This document shows, one piece after another, positions 55,955-64,000 of a DNA stretch of 64,000 nt. The notes under the pieces are model-generated. The model did not search any database, was not told the origin of the DNA, and saw only the letters and a list, made by a program, of their open reading frames with translations. The stretch is from contig JADQAV010000060.1 in NCBI GenBank assembly GCA_019775845.1, positions 159,865 through 223,864 on the forward strand, given 5' to 3'. The position numbers and the translations under genes were made by a program. The number at the start of each line of letters is the position of its first letter. Within the stretch, counting starts at the first letter, position 1. This DNA comes from Myrmaecium sp. VS I D KN 1. Lineage: Eukaryota; Ascomycota; Dothideomycetes; Valsariales; Valsariaceae.

Positions 55955-57882
55955 GCTGTCGTTCTTCACTACCCATTCATCGTTGGCACACAGATGTAAA
56001 AACTGGCGACTTGGGATCGTTTGAGTCCGGTACAAAATCAATAGCGTCCATTATTCAGCGGCATTGCAAACATGGAGTTTAAAGTCGTCGTTTTCCTTCC
56101 TACATAGTCCACGTTCTATCGATCCATTAGCTCTTACACGCATCCATTCTCGACCCGTTCACCCTCAATCCCGTCGTCCAAACCTCCGAATCTGCCGTTT
56201 CCAAGAAAAGTCCTCGTCGATTTCTTCGTTCCTCATACCCTTTCCGAAATACACACTTCTCTGCCACAACATCACACACGCAGGACTTCCGCGGACCCAG
56301 AGTTTGAAGAACCTATGAGCGGGAAAGGGCGAAAAGGCAGCCGCATCCTCCTTCCTACTTTCTTTTCCCTCGTCCTGGCGGAATATCAAAGTCTTCAACT
56401 TGATGTATATGATGGAACTTGGTGTGGAGGAGCTGAAACGGATTGCGTCCTCGCTGCTTATCCAACGTTCCACGTCCTCGTCTTTATCTACATCCATCCG
56501 GGGGAGTTGGAGGGGATCCAGAAGGGGTCTCTGTGATCGTCTGGGTAAGGTGGTCTGTACATATGTACGTATCTATCTTCCCGTTGGGGGGAGCTTTGTT
56601 TGGCAGTGATGGTGGTCGTGGCCACCTCGTCTGCAACTATACGCGAAGGTCTTCACTCAAAACCCGGCTTCCTCCATTCCTCAAGGGCCTTTCTATTTGC
56701 TCGCCTTCTCTTCCGAACCGGGATCATTTGCTCCGCTTGACCCAGGTACCGACGTGTCACTACATCTGCATGGAGGCATATTTGGTCCCACCCCGGCACC
56801 ACATCGCTTTTTGCTCATCTTATTTACTGCAAGAGGATCATTTGGTGTCCGTCGCCCGGGGTCGAGGAGATGAAATTTGAGACCCATCTTGCTCCGGCAG
56901 TTTATGTATTGTACAAACGCCTCAAATGAGCCTCCTCGCCTAAATCAACCTCCCGGATTCCCGCCTCGCTATCCCACCTTCCACGACATGACTTAGGCGC
57001 CCTCGTCCCTCCGCCTCGGTCATCATCCTTCCAACCATCCATTCAGCCATCCAACCCCCTAGCCGCCCGTCTCGGCTGCTCCCTCCATACCATGTCAATC
57101 TCGTCGCTCATCCCGGTGCGAGTCAGGGTCGCATTTCTCTGGCTGAAAGCGTGTCGAAGCATGTCGGGTACCGTTTAAGCATCCAAGAAGAGATCCGTCC
57201 GTTCGGGTACTTTTCCTTCATCTTCCCCCGGGCGACCAGTTTCCAAGGACGTTTCTTGATGGCCTCAGTCCCGTCTCAGAGCTTGAGCTCCCCTGCATTG
57301 AGTGCTCCGGGTACAGTTTGTACAATATGGACGTCCTTCCCACCCGCCGGGGAAAAGCTGCCTTACGATACACCCGAACGCCTTCCCCATGTTGGCTCAT
57401 GTTGGAGGTGGGACGGATTTAGATCCGCTGCCGAGAGACAGACATTCACGCCCACCACTACCACCACCCGCCCCTCGCGCCGTGGGCTGCTGGCCGGAAG
57501 ACACACGCCCCGGGGCTGGTGCGGCTCGGTGTAACGCGAGGCAATGCAATGTCTGGGATCCAACATGTCGGCGTCCGCTTTCGCTTTCGCTCTCGTTCTT
57601 CCCCCGTTCACATCCTTTCTCGGTTGTTCAACCCCAGCCCGCGCTGCCTCACGCGTGCGAATGTATATATGACCCGCTACCCTCGATAAACCGGATCTGA
57701 GTCCAGTACCACGATCGTCGGCCTTCTACAGCAGGAAATCGGGAGCTTTCCATTTACTGGACGGGAGAAAGAAAGAAGAAAGGATACAAGATCGTCCTCC
57801 CCTCCTCCTCCTGGTCCTTCTGTCCTCCACCAACCTCCCTCCTCCAGGACCGCGCCAACCCCCCTCTCAACCTCTCTCAACC
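55955..57882. other. 1.9-kb intergenic region, no supported gene
   Basis: 3' flank of the WKF gene and promoter of the DUF3455 gene. Short frames at 56165-56497 (minus) and 57151-57700 (plus) have no motif. The final 200 bases are CT-rich (CCTCCTCCTCC) and lead to the start codon. Confidence 0.45.
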
Positions 57883-58575
57883 ATGTCCTCCCACCGCACC
57901 CTCCTCGCGCTGCTTCTCCTCCTCACAACCACCCTCAGCAGCCCCCTCACCCAAAAATCCTACACGAACCTCCACCTCCCCCCCTCCACCCTCCCACCAC
58001 CCACCGGCCTACAACTCCGCTACATCCTCCTGGGCCTCGGCACCCAAAACTACACCTGCGCCAGCAGCACCGCCTCCTCAACCCCCCTCTCCATCGGCGC
58101 CCTCGCGACGCTCTACGACCTCTCCGCCCTAAACACCGACCCGGACGCCTCCCGCAAAATCCCCTCCATCCCCCTCCACGCCCTCAGCGCCGCCGCCCAT
58201 CCCGCCAGCAGCCACAGCCGGGGTGGAGGGAGCAGCAGGATGCTCACCCCCTACCTCACCCACCCCCTCGGCACCCACTTCTTCACCCCCGCCGGGACCC
58301 CGACCTTCCACCTCCGCACCAACCCCAGCACGACCTTCGTCGGGCACAAGAACGCCAGCGCGCCCGCGCCGGCGCGCAGCTGTGGCGGCGAGGACGCGGT
58401 GGATTGGCTGTTCCTCGATGCGCTGCCGGAGACCGTGCCGAAGGGTGCGCTGACGATGTTGTATCGGGTGGAGACGGCGGGGGGCAAGGCGCCGGCGACG
58501 TGTGAGGGCGTGGCCGGGGGTGGGGGGATGCTAGAGGTCCCGTATGCGGCGGAGTATTGGGTTTATGGGCCGTGA
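57883..58575 (+). CDS. secreted DUF3455-family protein
   Basis: Secreted protein of unknown activity, single exon, 230 residues. A signal peptide (about residues 1-20, LLALLLLLTTTLSS) is followed by a segment rich in Pro/Thr. The DUF3455 core reads GLQLRYILLGLGTQNYTCA, TPLSIGALATLYDLS, PLGTHFFTPAGTPTFHL, then DWLFLDALPETVPKGALTML, and ends YRVETAGGKAPATCEGVAGG and EVPYAAEYWVYGP. Cys pairs (near residues 58, 167 and 208) fit an extracellular disulphide protein. Members are sometimes annotated as malate dehydrogenase-like by a poorly supported transfer; I see no dehydrogenase motif. It is found mainly in filamentous fungi. It has a strong codon bias and a pyrimidine-rich leader. Confidence 0.9.
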   Translation: MSSHRTLLALLLLLTTTLSSPLTQKSYTNLHLPPSTLPPPTGLQLRYILLGLGTQNYTCASSTASSTPLSIGALATLYDLSALNTDPDASRKIPSIPLHALSAAAHPASSHSRGGGSSRMLTPYLTHPLGTHFFTPAGTPTFHLRTNPSTTFVGHKNASAPAPARSCGGEDAVDWLFLDALPETVPKGALTMLYRVETAGGKAPATCEGVAGGGGMLEVPYAAEYWVYGP

Positions 58576-59323
58576 GGTGGAGGGGATAGGCGGGGTTGTT
58601 GTTGTGTGGACGTCCTTTTTTGTTGCGTTGTGTTTTCTTTTGGGATGCATTGTACGGTGCGTTGGAAGATCGTTCGGGATCGCTGATCCATTTGGTTCGT
58701 CTTCATATATCGCGGCAGCGGATTGATCGTTCTTTCTTTCAGGTCTGGCATGTCCGGTACTCAACCGATTGAGCGATGTAGATATATCATTCTCTTCCCG
58801 AAGCGTGCACCAGGATCCGTTCTGGTTCGGCATACCCTGGCTTCCCTTCATCTTCCCTTTCGTTGAAGAATTTCCTTCTTCCATGACCACCCCCTGTCAG
58901 TAGGTTCAAGTCGATATCCTGGAGCAGCGTCAAGAAAGAAAGAAGGAGCTCACATATCTTCCCCTCCTTCCCCTCTCACTCTCACACACACATTCAAGTC
59001 AAATCAAGCCAAGTCAAGACAGCCAACACAGTGCACAGTAGGACCAAAAGGACATAAGATTCTCAGTAGCCATCAAAAACGAAATAAGAGATATACATTG
59101 AAAACCGCTGTGAGATGCAAGCCAGCCCCCATACGAGCAAGAGATAGGAAACGGAAAGGAAAAGAAGCCCATCCGTTTTAAAGTAGACTGCGCCGCCCAA
59201 AAAAACGCCGGAAGCCACAAGGTAGAGAGGAAAAGAAAAGAAAGAAGAGAAGAGGAGTGTCAGCCGGGAGGTGGTCGGCCTTTTGTACAGGGCAATGCAT
59301 GGTACAAAGCAAACATCCCTTCC
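58576..59323. other. convergent 3' region, no gene
   Basis: Between the stop codons of the DUF3455 gene and Nop58. The left half is G/T-rich in the first 150 bases, then AT-balanced; a short CA repeat lies near 58980. Nothing coding seen. Confidence 0.5.
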
Positions 59324-61204
59324 TTACTCCTTGTTCTTCTTCTTCTTCTTCTTCTCCCCCGCCTCATCCTCACTCTTCCTCTTCTTGCTCTCCTTAGGCG
59401 TCTCCGCAGCGGGGGCATCGGACTTCTTCTTCGCCTCCTTCGCCGCCTTCTTGGCCTCCTTCTCCGCCCGCTTCGCCGCCCGCTCGGCCTTGCGAGCCTT
59501 CTTCGCCTCCTTCTCCGCCTTCTTAGCCGCCTTATCCTTCCTACCACCAGTAGCCTTGGTCTCGGCCTCAGAGTCCGACTCGGACTCGGACGCGGAGCCG
59601 TCGACCATCGAGGCATCCACCATCGACACGTCGCCGTTGGTGGCCGCCTCGGCGGCCTTGGCGGCAGCGGGAGCGTCGGCGGAGATGCCGTCCGCGTTCG
59701 CGTTGTACTTCCGCGCCTCCTTGATCTCCCACTTGCCCGGCTGAGCCTGGCCGTTCGGGGCGATGGCGACGCCCTTGGACTGGATGGGCCGGCCCTCGAG
59801 CTTGGCGAGACGGCGCTCGATGGCGATGCGGGCCTCGATACCGAGGGCCGCCTTCTCCTCCTCGGTCGGCTCCTCGACGTTCTCGTTGTCGCCGCCGGCA
59901 ACGCCCCAGGGGGAGAGAGAGTCCACGCGGAGACCGAGAGCGGCCTTAGACGCCAGCATACGGGCGATCTTCCCCTTGTTCTTGCCGGAGGCCTGGCCGA
60001 TCAGCGAGGCGTGGTAGATCAGACCGTACTTGGGGGTGTCGTGCTTGGTCTTGAGAGCACGGAACAAGGCCTTCTCGGCACCGAGAATCTGGATGGTGGA
60101 ACCGGGGCTCTTGGCCAGGTTGACCAAGCTACCGGCGTGAGCGATCAAACGCGCACCGACGAGCTCGCCAACCAGAGCAGTAAGGTTAGGGGCGATGGCC
60201 TGCATACGAGCGGAGAGGTAGCTCGCAAGCTGCTGACGGAACTCGGTGAGCTCGACCACCTGCTCGGCAAGAGCGCTGATGTTGTCCAAGTCCTCTTCCG
60301 TCATTTCCGTACCCATGGAAACCTCTGCGGCGGCCTTGACGGCACCCTCAATCTCCTCAGGAAGGATGTCGGAGAAGTCGGTCTTGTGGGCGTTGGTCCT
60401 CATGCCCATCTTCAAGATCACGCGAGCGTACGCGACGTTGTCGTTGATGATCTTCGCCATTTCGGGAAAGTGCCATCCGTACCATTCCTTGACTCTCATC
60501 GCATATGTGTTCAGCTCCTTGTCCATGTCATCGAGGAGAGCGATGGAGTGGACGATCATGGTGTCGACCTTGTCCGCGGAGAACTTGAGCTTGTGTCGGG
60601 AGAGCGAGTGGGAGAGACCGAGGGACATGGTGTTCAAGTCCTGCGGGGCGAGGCCGGGGATCAGCGAGGTGAGGTGAGTGCGGATGGCACGGAAGACATC
60701 CTCGGTCGAAGAACCAGACACAGGCGTGATATCGAAACCGGGAAGTTTGCTGATGGAGTTGGCAAGCTTGGCATCTGCGACCGCCAATTGAGCCTTCTTC
60801 TCATCCTTGATCTCCTCGAGCAGGGAGGTGAGGAGGCTGGAGACCTAAACATGCTATCAACCATACTATTCTCATCTATGACTGACTCGTCTGAGTGGGG
60901 TGTCGTACCTTGCCATCGGTGATGGCAGCGGCCTCGTTCAGAGCGGTGGCAGCGCTATCATACTTGATGAACTTCTTGAGCTTGAGACTGCGCGAGGAAG
61001 TCAGTCAGGATCTGCAATTTGCACCAGTCCACATCGCGCAACGGACACATCCGATGGTCAGTTTCTCGGAGGCACTCACAGGTTGGCGGCGCCCTCAGCG
61101 GTCTGGGTTTCCTCGGCGAGGTCGTCGCGCTTGAGGAGCTTCTTGTCCTTGGCCTTCAGGAGCGCGTAACCGGCGCTGGTCTCGGTGAGGATGAAGAGGG
61201 TCAT
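59324..61204 (-). CDS. nop58: box C/D snoRNP core protein Nop58 (NOP5)
   Basis: Core protein of box C/D small nucleolar RNPs, guiding 2'-O-methylation and pre-rRNA processing in the nucleolus. Three exons: 61204-61080, 60987-60909, 60844-59324; 574 residues. NOP5NT domain at about 1-65 ([17 protein letters not shown]), a central coiled coil, the NOSIC block around 160-210 ([16 protein letters not shown]) and the Nop domain about 230-400 with [20 protein letters not shown] and [20 protein letters not shown]. The C-terminus is the Lys-Glu-Lys tail ([19 protein letters not shown], then [16 protein letters not shown]) characteristic of Nop56/Nop58. Splicing of all exons joins family-consistent sequence. 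It shares a 491-base divergent promoter with the actin-related gene. Confidence 0.97.
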
Positions 61205-61695
61205 GGTGGACTGGGAATTGTTACGTTGGGCTTGACGGGGTAACAATGGGTGGTGGTGCGCCCGGACTGGGGAGAAGAAGCTCTGATGGAAATTTTCTGA
61301 GAGGACGAACTGCCCCGATCCTCAGATTTCTTTTCGGGCAACGCTAGCGAATTAGCGAGTGGCTGAGGATCACCAGCCACACAACGGCAGGGTCGAGCTC
61401 TCATCAGCCATCAGCAGCATTACCGTACCGTTTTTCTGTGGTTGATTGTTTACTGTATGGATTGATTCTTGCTGATTACCACTGACATTTGCTGACAGCT
61501 CGGTCAGGTATTTATTATCTTCACTCATGAAGGCATCAAAGTTTGCTTGCTCACACCAGAACCTCAGACACCACGTTCCAGCATGGGCATGTTCCTGTTT
61601 GGACGCCTGCGCACCAGCCACACCCAGCAACACCGCGCCATGCGATCGAATGCAACATCAGAAGAAGCACAGCTCGACGTCGGTGACAGCGAACC
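61205..61695. promoter_or_regulatory. divergent promoter, Nop58 / actin-related protein
   Basis: 491 bases between opposite start codons. No coding content; nothing distinctive beyond a short AT-rich stretch near 61440-61520. Confidence 0.5.
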
Positions 61696-63624
61696 ATGGC
61701 CACCGCACACGACTATGCCACCCGCAAGGTATCGGGAAGCAGGACCCGTACGAGCCTAGGATCCTCGACCTCCGGCTACCCGCACACGCCCACATACCAA
61801 CGATCGGCGTCCGGCCTGTACAGCTCATCCGGGAGCACCTTTCGGCCTGACGAGGAGCATCTCGTCTTCGAGATCGGCTCCAGATACCTCCGTGCCGGCT
61901 TCCCGGGCGAGAGCAATCCTCGATGCACGCTCAACTTCGGGCCGGAGGAACAGCGACGGGTGGGAGATTATCGGCAGTGGATGCCCGGTTACTCCACGAG
62001 GAGACGCAAGCGCAAGCGCGGAGAGGACTGGGGCCAGGCACATGAGCTCTGGCGGATGGACCTGAGAGACGTGGACCTGGGCCTGGTGCAGGACCGGCTG
62101 GAGCGAGCGCTGCGGGAGGCCTACAACAAGTACATCATGGTGGATTCGAAGCTGCGAGTCACGCTGACGTTGCCCGGCCTCATGCCGCACCCGCTGCTCT
62201 CCACCGTCCTCAACGTCTTCTTCTCGATGTTCCAGGCGCCGAGCGTTACCCTTCTCTCCTCTCCGGTCATGGCGGCGGTGGCCGCGGGCGTCCGGTCCGC
62301 CCTCGTGGTTGATATTGGCTGGGCGGAGACGACGGTCACGGCCGTGTACGAGTTCCGCGAGGTGCACCAGCGGAGAAGCATCCGGGCGGCCAAGGTGTTG
62401 AGTGAGGAGATGAGCAAGGTCCTCAACGAGGAGATCCGCAAGAACAAATACATGCCCTCGGCCCGGGACGACATCAGCTTCGAAGAGACGGAGGAAATCC
62501 TCTGTCGCGTGGGCTGGTGCATGAGCCGGGAAGAGTCCATCGCCTGGGCCTCCCAAGAAACAGCCACCTCTCCCGCCCTCGACGACACAACCTACATCCC
62601 CCTGCCCTGCGCACCCACCCCAACCACCCTCAACATCCCCTTCTCCCGGCTCGCCCAACCCGTCGAAACCGCCCTCTTCGCCACCAAGACCCCCCCATCC
62701 TCCCTCGACGATCACGATCAGCCCCTGCCAACGCTCATCCACACCGCCCTCCTCTCTCTCGGCCTCGACGCCCGCCAGCTCTGCATGTCCCGCATCATCT
62801 TCACCGGCGGGGTCTCCCAGCTCCCCGGCCTCAAAGCCCGCCTCCTCGCCGACGTCGCCGCCCTCGTCGCCGCCCGCGGCTGGGATCCCGTCCGCAACTA
62901 CGGCTCCGCCACCGCCACCCGCGACCGCGTGCGCGCCGAGCGGGAGAGATCCCGCGCGCACGCCCACCAGCGACAGAGCCGCGACTATCCCGACGCCCCC
63001 ACGCTCGCTCCCACCCAGTTTGACACAGCCAACCCAACCGCCGGACCGGACCGCGATCCCGCACCTCCCTCCACCACCACCACCACCCATCCTCCTCCTC
63101 CAACCCTCACCCTCATCCCCGAAAACGAAGCCGCCTCCTCAGACCCCCCCTCCGAACCAACAACAACCACCACCACCACCACCCTCCCAACGCACCTCCG
63201 CGCCCCGACCCCCGACCCAATCCTCTCCCGCCTCCAACACCGCTCCTCCCGCCACCGCTCCCCCAACCCCCCTTCCTCCTCCATCCGCGCCATCGCCTCC
63301 CTCGGCCCCTGGCAAGGCGCCAGCCTCGCCGCCCACCTGCGCCTCCGCGGCGCCGTGGAGATCGACCGGGAGCGCTTTTTGGCGGTGGGGTTGGTGGGTG
63401 CCGCTGGGGTCGGGGGTGGGAGTGGGGCGATAGCGGGGGTAGGGGGGGAGGGCGAGAGGCATGGGCATGGACATGGACATGGGCATCGGAGTAGTGCTGG
63501 TGGAGGATCTGGGGGACATAGGATGGGAGCGGGGAGGGAGGAGGGGGCGAGGGGCGTGGGGGGGATGGGGATTACGGGTGCGAGTGGAGCTGCGGGAGGG
63601 GGGTGGTTGGGGGTTTGGGGGTGA
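61696..63624 (+). CDS. arp10: actin-related protein, dynactin Arp10/Arp11 type
   Basis: Probable pointed-end subunit of dynactin, the dynein activator; Neurospora ro-7 is the related gene for nuclear positioning. Single exon, 642 residues. Residues about 55-110 give the first actin strand (EEHLVFEIGSRYLRAGFPGE). The phosphate-2 region is LVVDIGWAETTVTAVYEF and the adenosine region is IIFTGGVSQLPGLKARL. The actin fold resumes near residue 540 with SLGPWQGASLAAHLRLRGAV. Between these two is a Pro/Thr/Arg-rich insertion of about 130 residues with poly-Thr stretches. After the fold there is a Gly-rich tail with a His-Gly repeat. The usual hydrolysis residues are not conserved, as in Arp10/Arp11. 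The start is the ATG preceded by GAACC; the next ATG is far downstream. Confidence 0.9.
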   Translation: MATAHDYATRKVSGSRTRTSLGSSTSGYPHTPTYQRSASGLYSSSGSTFRPDEEHLVFEIGSRYLRAGFPGESNPRCTLNFGPEEQRRVGDYRQWMPGYSTRRRKRKRGEDWGQAHELWRMDLRDVDLGLVQDRLERALREAYNKYIMVDSKLRVTLTLPGLMPHPLLSTVLNVFFSMFQAPSVTLLSSPVMAAVAAGVRSALVVDIGWAETTVTAVYEFREVHQRRSIRAAKVLSEEMSKVLNEEIRKNKYMPSARDDISFEETEEILCRVGWCMSREESIAWASQETATSPALDDTTYIPLPCAPTPTTLNIPFSRLAQPVETALFATKTPPSSLDDHDQPLPTLIHTALLSLGLDARQLCMSRIIFTGGVSQLPGLKARLLADVAALVAARGWDPVRNYGSATATRDRVRAERERSRAHAHQRQSRDYPDAPTLAPTQFDTANPTAGPDRDPAPPSTTTTTHPPPPTLTLIPENEAASSDPPSEPTTTTTTTTLPTHLRAPTPDPILSRLQHRSSRHRSPNPPSSSIRAIASLGPWQGASLAAHLRLRGAVEIDRERFLAVGLVGAAGVGGGSGAIAGVGGEGERHGHGHGHGHRSSAGGGSGGHRMGAGREEGARGVGGMGITGASGAAGGGWLGVWG

Positions 63625-64000
63625 GAGGATGGGGACTGGTGGGAAGGCAAGAGGGGTTGAATTTTTTTTTCTTTGCGTGGTGTAGTAGCAGACGGGACTT
63701 CTTCACAATGAGCCTGAGCAGCATTTCATTTTAGCCCACCTGTGTTCTTTTCTCTTTTCTCTTTTCTCTTTTCTCTTTTCTCGTGTCTGGGATTTCTTGA
63801 GAAAGAGAAAGGATGAATAGGATGCAACAGAATGGAATGAACGGCCCGTTACAAATACCCCGGCCTTTCCGATCTTGGGAGTAAAAGGAAAGGAGAGGGA
63901 GGGAGAGAGAGAACGAGGGAAAGTGTTGAATAGGCTGCTATGGGAAGGTTGGGATATCCTGGACACCGAGTACATACAAAAGCGGCACATTTACTCCGGG
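63625..64000. other. right edge, 3' flank of the actin-related gene
   Basis: Contains a poly-T run at 63660-63670 and a TTTTCTC tandem at 63746-63782. No gene can be called before the window ends. Confidence 0.5.
63746..63782. repeat. TTTTCTC tandem repeat (7-bp unit)
   Basis: Five near-perfect copies of a 7-base pyrimidine unit in the 3' flank of the actin-related gene. Confidence 0.8.

Noticed and set aside
1-64000. tRNA, rRNA or snoRNA genes
   Set aside because: None could be recognised by eye with confidence; a covariance search (tRNAscan-SE, Infernal) would decide.

Overview
This window is nuclear DNA from a filamentous ascomycete (Pezizomycotina). The evidence is short introns of about 45-100 bases with GTANGT donors and CTRAY-like branch sites, long pyrimidine-rich leaders, a class III chitin synthase (a class of filamentous fungi), a DUF3455 secreted protein, a TRP-like flavin-carrier protein, and spacers rich in CTAGGTA motifs. 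The species cannot be named from the sequence. I see no organelle, bacterial or viral DNA, no CRISPR array and no recognisable intact transposon.

I support 21 protein-coding genes and rebuilt their exons by hand. Every multi-exon model closes in frame and restores a family motif across its junctions wherever a family is recognised. Left part (0-25 kb): low-molecular-weight tyrosine phosphatase (-), class III chitin synthase (+), an eleven-knuckle CCHC zinc protein with GW/WG motifs (-), an MFS sugar transporter (-), an MFS monocarboxylate-type transporter (-) and a 1,688-residue disordered protein (-).

Middle (25-45 kb): a SAM + HMG-box protein with a regulator-like C-terminal half (-), a thiol methyltransferase (+), an OTU deubiquitinase (-), two divergently oriented short-chain dehydrogenases (- and +), a TRP/Flc-type membrane protein (+) and an atypical protein kinase (+). 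A 28-base poly-G run, NN and a 25-base poly-C run at 35.7 kb mark an assembly gap.

Right part (45-64 kb): a divergent PP1-type phosphatase (+), a medium-chain reductase (-), an unknown 179-residue protein (-), proteasome alpha-1 (-), a WKF-domain nucleolar-type protein (+), a DUF3455 secreted protein (+), Nop58 (-) and an Arp10/Arp11-type actin-related protein (+).

The genes are mostly housekeeping (wall synthesis, snoRNP assembly, proteasome, dynactin, signalling) mixed with enzymes and transporters that could be metabolic. They do not form a biosynthetic cluster: there is no synthase or synthetase backbone. The most interesting items are the GW-motif zinc-knuckle protein (possible Argonaute partner), the SAM-HMG regulator, the PP1 paralogue lacking two signature cysteines, the atypical kinase, and several tiny exons and AAG acceptor sites that automatic annotation would probably miss.
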